11,098 nt of DNA from Candidatus Bathyarchaeota archaeon (GCA_030601645.1 JAUWBQ010000043.1:1-11098), one strand, 5' to 3'. Positions 1 to 6,425 are shown, numbered from the stretch's first letter. Numbers and translations are program-made. Notes: a model not told the origin generated them from the letters alone.

Positions 1-497
1 CCGAACAGGTTCTTGACCGCGCAGGTCAGCTTGGTGAGGGTGTGGGTCTTGAGCTTGGGGACGTTGAAGATGCCGTCGCACTCCAGGGCGAACCTGGGGA
101 ACCAGAACTCCTTCAACACCTCGCCCTCCTCGTTTACCATCTTCACCGGCTCCTCCCTGTCTAGAACGTTTATCTCCACCCCGGCCTCCCGACAAATCTC
201 CCTGACGCCAAGGCCATCGAAGACGATGTCGGGCCGTGCGTAGGAGGCCATCGCGGGGCACTCCCCGACCACCGGCTTCGCACCGGCCTCCTCGATCATC
301 TCCGCCAGGGTCATGAAGATACGAGGATCCGTGGTGGCCCCCTTATCGGCGGTTATCGTCGTGAAAAGATTGGGTTTGACGAGGTAGGATCCCCCGGGTT
401 TCACGAACTCTCCTATCCCTCCGAGGAGCCCAACGGCCTCCCTGACGGCGTCCTCCACGCTCCCCTCGACCTTGACTATGGCGACCAGGGGCTTCAT
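1..497 (-). CDS. DUF362 domain protein, C-terminus cut by window edge
   Basis: This is the N-terminal 165 residues of a DUF362 family protein (PF04015); the rest lies beyond the left edge. The family signature is visible: VKPNLF at residues 40-45, a following stretch on successive years or ranks of the protein (TTDPRIFMTLAEMI, 55-68), VVGECP at 76-81, and the hallmark PKLKTHTLTKLTCAVKNLF at 147-165. DUF362 proteins are often fused to or partnered with ferredoxin domains and their biochemical role is not established; whether this one has a ferredoxin domain cannot be seen here. The ATG at 495-497 lies about 27 nt from a TTTTAAT box on the minus strand (centre about 524), so the message is probably leaderless, and no Shine-Dalgarno site is seen. 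The gene is divergent from the small gene at 587. Family assignment is firm; function is open. Confidence 0.9.
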   Translation of the reverse strand, partial: MKPLVAIVKVEGSVEDAVREAVGLLGGIGEFVKPGGSYLVKPNLFTTITADKGATTDPRIFMTLAEMIEEAGAKPVVGECPAMASYARPDIVFDGLGVREICREAGVEINVLDREEPVKMVNEEGEVLKEFWFPRFALECDGIFNVPKLKTHTLTKLTCAVKNLF

Positions 498-519
498 GGT
501 TTACTGAATCCGCTCGGGA

Positions 520-531
520 GATTAAAAGAAG
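520..531 (-). promoter_or_regulatory. TATA-like box for the DUF362 gene
   Basis: On the minus strand this reads CTTCTTTTAATC. Its centre is about 27 nt upstream of the ATG at 497, the distance expected when archaeal transcription begins at or next to the start codon. No Shine-Dalgarno motif lies between, which fits a leaderless message. Inferred from spacing and composition only. Confidence 0.45.
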
Positions 532-586
532 AGCGGGTTGCGCCCGTTGTTAAGGTAAATATTGGATCGTTCGAAGAGGGATCACG

Positions 587-963
587 ATGAGCCCCTCCGA
601 TCAGCTTCTGATATTCGCGTACAACGCCGACAGCGGCTTCTTAGAGGCCCTGAAGGATGGGATGAGGAAGGTCGTCTCCCCCAGCACCTACCCCTGCAGG
701 CTTTGCGCCCTCACGTACGGGCTGGCCACCATGAGGCCGCGCTGGAGGAGGTTCGTCGAGGGCTTGGAAGTTAAAGTAGAGTTCCTCCACAGGGACGAGT
801 TCCGAGAGAGTTACGGAGAGGCGGAGGCGGGGTTCCCCTCGGCATACATAGAGGGTGAGAGCTTGAGATATTCATCGGCAGTGACGAGATGTATGCCACC
901 GAGACCCTCGATGACCTGATGGCGTTGGTCGGGGAGAGGCTTGAAGAGCGGAGCCTAGAGTAA
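587..963 (+). CDS. Small conserved protein with PCxLCxLTYG motif, frameshifted
   Basis: This resembles a short prokaryotic family of unknown function, sometimes labelled GTPase without good grounds, with the pattern YNADSG, SPSTYPCRLCALTYG and a later FLHRDEF. The first frame runs 587-919, but after YIEGES (about residue 92) its text becomes unlike a protein. Moving to the -1 frame at 860-863 (AGCTTG) restores a good ending, LEIFIGSDEMYATETLDDLM and on to a TAA at 961-963. One added base, for example AGCCTTG, would give a 125-residue protein, the usual size for such a family. The break is therefore either a sequencing or assembly error or a recent mutation. I see no slippery heptamer for programmed frameshifting. 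The ATG at 587 follows a GAGGGATC ribosome site (576-583). The two cysteines at the CRLC motif are retained. Function is not known. Confidence 0.75.
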
Positions 964-1006
964 ACCAACCATGGATTTTGGCGACTTGAAAAGTCTAGTT
1001 ATTTGG

Positions 1007-1023
1007 AAAAAAGTAGGAAAAAA
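1007..1023 (-). terminator. Oligo-T terminator of creatininase-family gene
   Basis: Two runs of six A on the plus strand (1007-1012 and 1018-1023) read as T runs on the minus strand directly after the TGA stop at 1025-1027. Archaeal RNA polymerase terminates at such oligo-T tracts without needing a hairpin. Confidence 0.55.
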
Positions 1024-1024
1024 T

Positions 1025-1879
1025 TCAGTCCTTGAAGGCGTCCGGGATGGGTATCGTCTTCCAAGTATCGATGAAGTCCACGAAGAACTTGACCCGCTCC
1101 TCGAAGCGCTTCCCCCCCTCCTCTGCGGAGGCGGTCCTCGGGTCGTTGATGCCGTAGACGCCGGTGGAGGTGAAGTCGATGTTCACAGGGGGCATGCAGG
1201 CGGATCTCACCTGGCTGACCACCTCGAAGTCCTCCCTGTCGGGGTCCATGAACTCGAAGAGCCTCGGGTGCATCTCCAAGGCGGGCTCCCAGCCCTCCAA
1301 GCGCCCCATCTCCACCAGCTCGGGGAAGAGATGGAGGGCGCTAGAGGTCTCCGTGGGCCCCGAGTGGACATCCCAGTAGCGCTTCTGCCTATCGGCCACC
1401 TCCTTAGCCATATCCGTGTCGCTGGGGCCGCTGGGAGTGGCCACCATCACGTTGTAGTAGTTCTTGGCCAGCCGGGCCGTGAGGTTGAAGATCTCCCTGT
1501 TGCCGCCGTGGTGGTTGGACATCACGAACCTCTTGACTCCGTGGTCGGCGAGGCTGGCGATGGTGTCCATCAGGATGGCGAGGAGTGTCTCCTCCCTGAA
1601 GGTGACTGTTCCCCTGAACCCCATGTGGTGGGGCGAGTACCCCGGCCAGCAGGGGTGGAATGCGACGCTGTTCGTCCTCTTCGCGACCGCGTGGACGAAG
1701 TGCCTAGCCCCGTGGCTGTCCATGCCCAGGGGGAGGTGGGGTCCGTGCTGCTCGATGGAGCCGACGCCTATGACCACGACGGGGGCGGGCTCGTTATCCA
1801 GCCAGTCCTCGAAGGCGGGACGGGTCAGCTCGTGGAGCCAGAACTTGCTAAGCTTTCCGTTCTCTGACAAATATCTCAC
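1025..1879 (-). CDS. Creatininase-family metal-dependent amidohydrolase
   Basis: A 284-residue member of the creatininase (creatinine amidohydrolase) superfamily, PF02633, enzymes that open cyclic or linear amide bonds with a two-metal site. Visible motifs are GSIEQHGPHLPLGMD (40-54, ligands E43, H45, D54), YSPHHMGFRGTVTF (81-94), SNHHGGN (121-127, H124) and DVHSGPTETS (170-179, E177). All expected ligand positions are filled. The superfamily also includes the archaeal ArfB deformylase of riboflavin and F420 synthesis and the mycofactocin peptidase MftE, so the substrate cannot be named from sequence; no riboflavin gene is nearby. The start is GTG at 1879, 27 nt from a GTTAAATC box, which would make the message leaderless. 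A TTG at 1870, 5 nt after GGTGA, is an alternative start that would drop three residues. It is divergent from the DNPH1-like gene. Confidence 0.9.
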   Translation of the reverse strand: MRYLSENGKLSKFWLHELTRPAFEDWLDNEPAPVVVIGVGSIEQHGPHLPLGMDSHGARHFVHAVAKRTNSVAFHPCWPGYSPHHMGFRGTVTFREETLLAILMDTIASLADHGVKRFVMSNHHGGNREIFNLTARLAKNYYNVMVATPSGPSDTDMAKEVADRQKRYWDVHSGPTETSSALHLFPELVEMGRLEGWEPALEMHPRLFEFMDPDREDFEVVSQVRSACMPPVNIDFTSTGVYGINDPRTASAEEGGKRFEERVKFFVDFIDTWKTIPIPDAFKD

Positions 1880-1899
1880 CGGAGATACTGGGGCCGATC

Positions 1900-1910
1900 A
1901 AGATTTAACG
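1900..1910 (-). promoter_or_regulatory. TATA-like box for creatininase-family gene
   Basis: On the minus strand the sequence CGTTAAATCTT is centred about 27 nt upstream of the GTG at 1879, matching the spacing for a leaderless archaeal transcript. No other AT-rich box occurs in the short divergent region. Support is positional only. Confidence 0.45.
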
Positions 1911-1980
1911 GATTCTACCCCAATTACAGGCAGAACACCGAGATGGATACAGCCAAAACTATCCAAGGAGTGACCGAGCC

Positions 1981-2400
1981 ATGAAGATCTACTTCGCAGC
2001 CTCCATCCGCGGGGGAGGGATCGACCCCGAGACATGCAGGGAGCTGCTCAATCATCTGAGGGGATACGGCAGGGTGTTCACGGAGCACATCTGCGACGAG
2101 GCCGCAGACCTGGACGGAGACTGGGGGCCGGACAGGGACATATACGAGAGAGACATCAGGTGGCTAAAGTCCGCAGACGTGGTGGTCGCCGAGGTCTCCC
2201 TCCCCTCCCTGGGGGTCGGCTATGAGATCGGGAAGGCGGAGGAATGGGGGAAACCGATACTCTGCCTGTACTGCACCAACTCCCCTGGGAAGCTGTCAGC
2301 CATGATAAACGGCAACGAGAACCTGCCCGTGAAGAAATATGGCGATCTTTCTGAAGCCTTGGTTCTCATCGATGACTTCCTGAAACACTCGCCTCCCTGA
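1981..2400 (+). CDS. DNPH1/Rcl-like 2'-deoxynucleoside 5'-phosphate N-hydrolase
   Basis: A 139-residue protein of the nucleoside 2-deoxyribosyltransferase fold (PF05014), closest in pattern to mammalian DNPH1 (Rcl), which cleaves the N-glycosidic bond of deoxynucleoside monophosphates, notably 5-hydroxymethyl-dUMP, and so cleans the nucleotide pool. Motifs agree in order: YFAASIRGG (4-12, phosphate and base pocket), TEH (34-36), RDIRWLKSADVVVAEVS (57-73, with D58), PSLGVGYEIG (75-84, with S76 and the expected catalytic nucleophile E82), ILCLY (93-97) and LSAMING (105-111). Length matches the family. GGAGTGA at 1967-1973 lies 7 nt before the ATG, so the start is secure. The methyltransferase follows within 50 nt on the same strand, probably in one transcript. 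The exact nucleotide preference cannot be read from sequence. Confidence 0.88.
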   Translation: MKIYFAASIRGGGIDPETCRELLNHLRGYGRVFTEHICDEAADLDGDWGPDRDIYERDIRWLKSADVVVAEVSLPSLGVGYEIGKAEEWGKPILCLYCTNSPGKLSAMINGNENLPVKKYGDLSEALVLIDDFLKHSPP

Positions 2401-2448
2401 GCTGCCGATTAATCCCATTGGAGAATATTGAACAAGAAGATAATTGAC

Positions 2449-3294
2449 ATGGCCGGATCCAAGAAACGATTCGAGACGAACCTGAGGCGCTGGAACGAGC
2501 TGGTCGAGATCCACGCAAAATCCCGGGAATACGACCTGGAAGGATTCAAGGCAGGGGGATCCGCCCTCCACACCATCGAGCTCGAAGCCCTCGGAGACGT
2601 CTCGGGCAGGAGCATCCTCCACATCCAGTGCCACTTCGGCCTTGACACCCTGTCATGGGCGAGGCTGGGCGCACGGGTGACGGGGGTCGATTTCTCGGAC
2701 AAGGCCATAGAACTGGCGAGGACGCTGAGCAGGGAGCTCGGGATCCCGGCTGAGTTCGTATGTTCGAATGTCTATGATCTACCCCAAGTCCTTGATGGGA
2801 AATATGACATCGTATTCACGTCTTACGGGGTGCTGTGCTGGCTGGACGATCTCGGGAGGTGGGGCGAGATAGTGTCCTCGTTCCTCAAGGAGGGGGGCAC
2901 CTTCTTCATCGTGGATTTCCACCCGTTCTCATGGGTTTTCGACGACGAGGACCAAGAGGAATTGAAGATAAGATACAGATACTTTTCCACCGAGCCCGAG
3001 TATTACGATGTGAAGGGGACCTACGCCGACCTCGAGGCCGTCGTCGAGAACGTGGCCACATACGAGTGGCAGCACACCCTCAGCAATATACTGAACGCCC
3101 TCATAGAAGCTGGGCTCCGAATAGAGGAGGTAAAAGAATATCCATACTCGGCCTTCAAACATCTCCCGATGATGGAGGAATGCGAGGACGGATACTACAG
3201 ATTCGCAAACTCGGAGTACGACCTACCCCTGATGTACTCGATCAAAGCCACAAAACAGTATAAACAGGGCAAAACGTTGGAAAAAAAGAGATAG
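2449..3294 (+). CDS. Class I SAM-dependent methyltransferase
   Basis: A 281-residue Rossmann-fold methyltransferase. Motif I is ILHIQCHFGLDTL (56-68), where a CHFG replaces the usual GxGxG; the acidic residue that holds the SAM ribose is D81 in VTGVDFS (77-83); then SNVYDLP (106-112) and YDIVFTSYGVLCWL (119-132). The N-terminal segment NLRRWNELVEIHAKSREYDL and the HIQCHFGLDTLSWARLGA block are typical of a broad bacterial and archaeal subfamily of unknown substrate. I chose ATG 2449 because homologues of this type begin roughly ten residues before the RWNE block. A TTG at 2428, 4 nt after GGAG (2420-2423), is an in-frame alternative adding seven residues. It follows the DNPH1-like gene in the same direction and ends 3 nt from the stop of the convergent amidohydrolase. 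The C-terminal tail is lysine-rich. Small molecule rather than RNA is the likelier substrate, by analogy. Confidence 0.88.
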   Translation: MAGSKKRFETNLRRWNELVEIHAKSREYDLEGFKAGGSALHTIELEALGDVSGRSILHIQCHFGLDTLSWARLGARVTGVDFSDKAIELARTLSRELGIPAEFVCSNVYDLPQVLDGKYDIVFTSYGVLCWLDDLGRWGEIVSSFLKEGGTFFIVDFHPFSWVFDDEDQEELKIRYRYFSTEPEYYDVKGTYADLEAVVENVATYEWQHTLSNILNALIEAGLRIEEVKEYPYSAFKHLPMMEECEDGYYRFANSEYDLPLMYSIKATKQYKQGKTLEKKR

Positions 3295-3297
3295 AAT

Positions 3298-4923
3298 CTA
3301 TTTTCTCCTTAGCACCCGTCCGGCGAGGGCTCCCGTGTGCTCTCCATCCTTCAGCGTGAGGACGCCGTTCACAACGACGTGGTCGATGCCAATAGGATAA
3401 CGCATGGTCGCCTCGGCGGGTACGAAGTCGTTGCCGTCCAGAACCGTCTCGGGGTCGAAGACCGCCAGGTCCGCCCACATCCCCGGGGCGATGAGGCCCC
3501 TGTCGCTGAGGGAAAGGATTCGGGCGGGCAGGGAGGTCATCTTCCTCACGGCCTCATGGAGGCCTATGACCCCCCTCTCCCTGGCGAAGCGGCCCAGGAC
3601 CCTGGGGAAGGTTCCGTAGTGCCTGGGGTGGGGAGCGGGCGAGTGCCTCGCCAGTACGCTGTCAGGGGCGTGGACGGAGCCATCAGAGCCGACGGCGACC
3701 CAGGGCATCCTCATGAACAGGTCCACGTTCTCGGGGCTCTGGTTGAAGTTGACGAAGCCGAAGCCCCCCTTCAGCTCTCCCGCGGCCAGCTTCAGGGTGT
3801 GGGCCTTGAAGAGCTCGAAGATGGTGTCCTCCGGATTTTCACCCCGCATCTCGGCCACATCGGCTATGGTCTTACCCACCAATGACGGGTCGAGGGAGTA
3901 GGTGGAGATCAGGGCCGCCTCGGGGCCGCTCCGGTCCTCCATCGAGGCCACCAACCCCTCCTGGATTTTAGGTGCCACCTCCGGGTCCACGAGCCTCTTG
4001 GCCAAGGCCTCGAGGCCCCCCTCGTTGGCCCATTTGGGGATCCAGGCGCCCGGGCCGGTGCCGCTGGCCCTGTAGGGGTACTGGTCGGCGGTGACATCGA
4101 CGCCCTCCTCCCGCGCCTCCTCTATCATCTCTACGAGCCTTGGGCCCTCGTGCCAGAAGCGCTTGGCCAGGATCTTGAAGTGGGAGATGTTGACGGGGAT
4201 CCCGGCCTCCCTGCCGATGCGGATGATCTCCTCGATGGCCCCTACGGGGTCGCCCCGGTCACCCTCGTCCCGGATGTGGCTGGTGTAGAAACCCCCGTAC
4301 TCTGCGGCGACCTTGGCGAGCTCGATGACCTCCTCGGTCTCGGCGTAGCTCTGGGGATCATACCTGAGGCCCGTGGTGAGACCGAGACAACCCGCTTCCA
4401 TCGCCGTCGCCACCTCCCTCTTCATGGCCTCAAGCTCCCCCGCGGTGGGAGCCCTCATCTCCATCCCCATAACATACCGGCGGATGGTGCCGAATCCGAC
4501 GAGGGGAGCGACGTTAACCGAGATGCCCTCCTCCAGCCTCTTGAGATATTCGTCGACGGTGGACCAGTCGACCTCGACGCCCCCCTCCTTCAGGTAGGGG
4601 CTACGCCGGAGAATATTCTCCCTCATATCGTCGTTGAGGGGGGCCGCCCCGCCGCCGCAGCTTGGGAATACGAGGGTGGAGACCCCCTGCTTGATCTTGT
4701 TCTCGGCCTTCCTCTCGACAAGCAGGGGGAAATCTGAGTGGTCGTGGAGGTCTATGAAGCCGGGGCTGACGGCTTTCCCGGAGATGTCCAGGATCTCTGC
4801 GGCTTCTCCTGAGATCTGGCCGACCTCGATGATGCGCCCGTCTTTGACGGCGATGTCCCCTTTAAACCAGGGGTTGCCAGCCCCGGTGTAGATCATACCG
4901 TCCTTCAAAATCAGGTCGAACAT
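3298..4923 (-). CDS. N-acyl-D-amino-acid deacylase-like amidohydrolase
   Basis: A 541-residue amidohydrolase-superfamily enzyme of the D-aminoacylase type, which removes the acyl group from N-acyl-D-amino acids using zinc. Features in order: a small beta domain (1-50), PGFIDLHDHSDF with H60 and H62 (54-65), SCGGG with C89 (the position of the tight zinc-ligand cysteine in D-aminoacylase), TTGLRYDPQSYAETEEV (183-199), TSHIRDEG with H216, NISHFKI with H248, TADQYPY (278-284), and VGSDGSVHAPDS with catalytic D414, then SPAPHPRHYGTFPRVL (428-443) and the C-terminal MWADLAVFDPETV (482-494). All expected metal and catalytic positions are present and the length is complete. Related enzymes include D-glutamate and D-aspartate deacylases and imidase-like members, so the substrate is uncertain. 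The ATG at 4923 is about 34 nt from an ATATATATTATA box. Convergent with the methyltransferase gene. Confidence 0.9.
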   Translation of the reverse strand: MFDLILKDGMIYTGAGNPWFKGDIAVKDGRIIEVGQISGEAAEILDISGKAVSPGFIDLHDHSDFPLLVERKAENKIKQGVSTLVFPSCGGGAAPLNDDMRENILRRSPYLKEGGVEVDWSTVDEYLKRLEEGISVNVAPLVGFGTIRRYVMGMEMRAPTAGELEAMKREVATAMEAGCLGLTTGLRYDPQSYAETEEVIELAKVAAEYGGFYTSHIRDEGDRGDPVGAIEEIIRIGREAGIPVNISHFKILAKRFWHEGPRLVEMIEEAREEGVDVTADQYPYRASGTGPGAWIPKWANEGGLEALAKRLVDPEVAPKIQEGLVASMEDRSGPEAALISTYSLDPSLVGKTIADVAEMRGENPEDTIFELFKAHTLKLAAGELKGGFGFVNFNQSPENVDLFMRMPWVAVGSDGSVHAPDSVLARHSPAPHPRHYGTFPRVLGRFARERGVIGLHEAVRKMTSLPARILSLSDRGLIAPGMWADLAVFDPETVLDGNDFVPAEATMRYPIGIDHVVVNGVLTLKDGEHTGALAGRVLRRK

Positions 4924-4952
4924 GTGGATCAGTAGAAATTCACCACGGACTG

Positions 4953-4964
4953 ATATATATTATA
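4953..4964 (-). promoter_or_regulatory. TATA box of the D-aminoacylase-like gene
   Basis: A strong AT-rich box, TATAATATATAT on the minus strand, in an otherwise GC-rich region. Transcription starting about 25 nt downstream would begin near 4932, giving a leader of roughly 10 nt before the ATG at 4923. No clear Shine-Dalgarno site is present, in keeping with a very short leader. Confidence 0.6.
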
Positions 4965-5185
4965 GCCCTGCATCGCCCTCTCTCGGGCGAGGAGATCCAG
5001 GGCTTCGCGCCGGATCCGGTTGCGACGGCTCAGGACAAGGAATGAGGCCTCACTCGAGGACAGAGGGTTGTCATTCCGTCCAACTTTTTCTGAATTTACT
5101 CCGTCGACGACTGCTGTTGATATTGATTTTTTTTCTGTCGTTCCACTCGATTTACTTAGTATTTAGTAGTAGCGGGTGTACTCAG

Positions 5186-5209
5186 TAGTAACGTTTATAT
5201 TTGTTACTA
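5186..5209. promoter_or_regulatory. TATA box enclosed by a perfect inverted repeat (candidate operator)
   Basis: TAGTAAC (5186-5192) and GTTACTA (5203-5209) form a perfect 7-bp inverted repeat, and the 10-nt spacer GTTTATATTT contains the TATA box. With transcription about 25 nt downstream (near 5223) the leader to the TTG at 5236 is about 12 nt and includes the GGAGAGGGTGG ribosome site. A protein bound to both arms would exclude TBP. Ribbon-helix-helix regulators commonly bind such short inverted repeats, and the gene just downstream encodes a protein of that look, so autorepression is a natural inference. Further TAGTA words occur at 5157, 5164 and 5167. Confidence 0.6.
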
Positions 5210-5235
5210 AAAACCCCTTCCTTGGAGAGGGTGGA

Positions 5236-5769
5236 TTGAAGACCCTAAAGATAACGGACGAGACCCACAAATTGTTGACCATGGTGAAGGGGGAGATCCT
5301 GGCCAAATCCGGTGACGCCAACCTCACCTACGACGACGCCATCAAAAGAATGATAGAATTATGGAACGAGGAGAACGAGAGGAGGGGGGCCTCCTCGTTC
5401 CTGAGGGCCTATCACTTCGCCCGGTTTAGATGGTGGTCCCGGCTCGACTTGGAGAAGGTGTCCGAGGAACTGGGCGAGAAATACGCCGTGGAGTGGTCCC
5501 GGGGGCCAGAGTCGGAGACCGAGATAGATCTGAGGAAGGAAGAGCGGACCATCCTCAATGTGAAGGCTGACACCCTAGGTGCTTACCTCGACATCTATAA
5601 GGTGGTCATGTACCAGAGGGAAGCTGCGCCCTTCACGGCCAGGGATGTGGAGTTGAGAGAGAGGCTCTTCGAGATGTACAACCGGGACAGGCCCACGCCT
5701 TTCCCCTGGCAGTATCTGGAAGAGCCGAAGTTCGTCGCTCTAGATGAGCCACAGCCGACAGAGGCCTGA
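5236..5769 (+). CDS. RHH/antitoxin-like N-terminal protein with unassigned C-terminal domain
   Basis: A 177-residue protein. The start, TTG at 5236, is chosen because the longer in-frame ATG at 5176 lies upstream of the TATA box (5194-5201) and would not be on the message; a GGAGAGGGTGG purine tract immediately precedes the TTG. Residues 1-42 (LKTLKITDETHKLLTMVKG, then LTYDDAIKRMIELW) have the strand-helix-helix pattern of archaeal VapB-type or ribbon-helix-helix antitoxin domains. Residues about 45-177 are charged, mostly helical and contain an aromatic cluster near FARFRWWSRLD; I do not recognise this part. It is longer than a typical antitoxin (70-90 residues), and no toxin gene is adjacent. 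A DNA-binding regulator that controls its own promoter is the best reading; a role in toxin-antitoxin systems is not supported. It is convergent with the DUF2148 gene, separated by 11 nt. Confidence 0.72.
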   Translation: MKTLKITDETHKLLTMVKGEILAKSGDANLTYDDAIKRMIELWNEENERRGASSFLRAYHFARFRWWSRLDLEKVSEELGEKYAVEWSRGPESETEIDLRKEERTILNVKADTLGAYLDIYKVVMYQREAAPFTARDVELRERLFEMYNRDRPTPFPWQYLEEPKFVALDEPQPTEA

Positions 5770-5773
5770 GACC

Positions 5774-5780
5774 TTTTTTT
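5774..5780 (+). terminator. Oligo-T terminator of the RHH-like gene
   Basis: A run of seven T starts 4 nt after the TGA stop at 5767-5769 and directly abuts the stop of the convergent DUF2148 gene. This fits hairpin-independent archaeal termination for the plus-strand gene. Confidence 0.5.
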
Positions 5781-6353
5781 CTAACTCCTATCGAAATAGA
5801 TGTTCTTTCCTTCGGCGGAGATGGGGATCCCCACAACGATGTCTGCGTCCATGAAGCCCAACTGCTTGGCGGCGACGCCCACCGAGTACATCAGCCGGTT
5901 ATCCGCGTTGAGCTCAGCGGCGAGTTTTGCTGCAGATCCGAGGGCTATCCCCAGATCAACGGTGTGCCAGACACAGAGAGGGCCGACGAAGTCCTCCCCC
6001 TTTCGCTTCTCGGCTCCCATGAACTCGGCACACGTGTCGTAACCACAGGCGCCGCAGTTCAGGGGGTTCTCGGGCCTCTTTGGCGTGGTTCCCTTGACGC
6101 CTATCAAAACGAGGAGGGGAGAGTCCCTCAAGTTACTCGCGTCTCTCTCGAAGAATGTGAGAGGGTTCCGCTTGTCCTTGTACAGACTGGCCATCTTGTC
6201 GGCGATGACATCCTTCTCATCGCCGCTCACGACCGCCGTCACTATCTCGTCTACGCCCCTGGTCTTGGGCGCGGTCCTCGCGGCTACTGCCATAAGCTCG
6301 GCAACCTTGCTCAAGCCCCTTTTTTCCATTTCATTAGAATCTAGTATAGGCAT
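5781..6353 (-). CDS. DUF2148 ferredoxin-like protein with four conserved cysteines
   Basis: A complete 190-residue protein of the DUF2148 family (COG4739, PF09918), described as ferredoxin-domain containing and widespread in anaerobic archaea and bacteria. NCGACGYDTC supplies C100, C103 and C108, and GPLCVW supplies C127, a pattern suited to one [4Fe-4S] cluster. The C-terminal portion (about 130-185) ends in ADIVVGIPISAEGKNIYFDR, which is family-typical. It is probably soluble: no signal peptide or membrane helix is visible. The physiological partner is not known. GGAG at 6361-6364 lies 7 nt upstream of the ATG (6351-6353), so the start is well supported. A TAAAATTTT box about 6391-6399 could place the transcript start near 6371. 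Two possible operator elements lie between the box and the start codon. It converges with the RHH-like gene. Confidence 0.9.
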   Translation of the reverse strand: MPILDSNEMEKRGLSKVAELMAVAARTAPKTRGVDEIVTAVVSGDEKDVIADKMASLYKDKRNPLTFFERDASNLRDSPLLVLIGVKGTTPKRPENPLNCGACGYDTCAEFMGAEKRKGEDFVGPLCVWHTVDLGIALGSAAKLAAELNADNRLMYSVGVAAKQLGFMDADIVVGIPISAEGKNIYFDRS

Positions 6354-6364
6354 GACAGATCTCC

Positions 6365-6390
6365 TAGTAACAAGTTCACGAACATGTGAA
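6365..6390. promoter_or_regulatory. Candidate operator elements in the DUF2148 promoter
   Basis: TTCAC (6375-6379) and GTGAA (6386-6390) form a perfect 5-bp inverted repeat with a 6-nt spacer, lying between the presumed TATA box and start of transcription. Next to it TAGTAACAA (6365-6373) is identical to the 9-mer read on the minus strand at 5201-5209 in the RHH-like gene's promoter. Positions suit repressor binding. No experiment or homologous alignment backs this. Confidence 0.4.
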
Positions 6391-6425
6391 AAAATTTTAG
6401 GTATGGTGTTTCTTCACACCTTTCA

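Larger units (their letters stand above)
4924..5235. other. Intergenic region between divergent amidohydrolase and RHH genes
   Basis: No convincing gene is seen in these 312 bases. The left end carries the amidohydrolase TATA box. Behind it lies a possible nested hairpin: GCCCTG 4965-4970 pairs with CAGGGC 4998-5003, and inside it CGCCC 4974-4978 pairs with GGGCG 4985-4989; the palindrome CCGGATCCGG follows at 5010-5019. The middle (about 5070-5160) is AT-rich with a run of eight T near 5127-5134. The right end holds several TAGTA words and the TATA box with its flanking inverted repeat. No tRNA or known riboswitch is recognisable. Confidence 0.5.

Noticed and set aside
971..1867. Open plus-strand frame of about 298 codons opposite the creatininase-family gene.
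   Set aside because: Its text is rich in V, H, G and D in the way of an antisense shadow in GC-rich DNA, and the opposite strand has complete family motifs.
1025..1879. Naming the creatininase-family gene as ArfB of riboflavin and F420 synthesis.
   Set aside because: The motifs are shared by the whole superfamily and no riboflavin or F420 gene is nearby, so the specific name is unsupported.
4150..4737. Open plus-strand frame opposite the D-aminoacylase-like gene.
   Set aside because: No family pattern; the opposite strand carries all metal-site motifs through this stretch.
4922..5188. Plus-strand frame of 88 codons in the intergenic region.
   Set aside because: It begins inside the amidohydrolase promoter, lacks a ribosome site and reads as low-complexity sequence.
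5176..5235. Longer start at ATG 5176 for the RHH-like protein.
   Set aside because: The extra 20 codons contain the TATA box and inverted repeat, have no ribosome site and look unlike a protein start; the TTG at 5236 has a purine-rich site.
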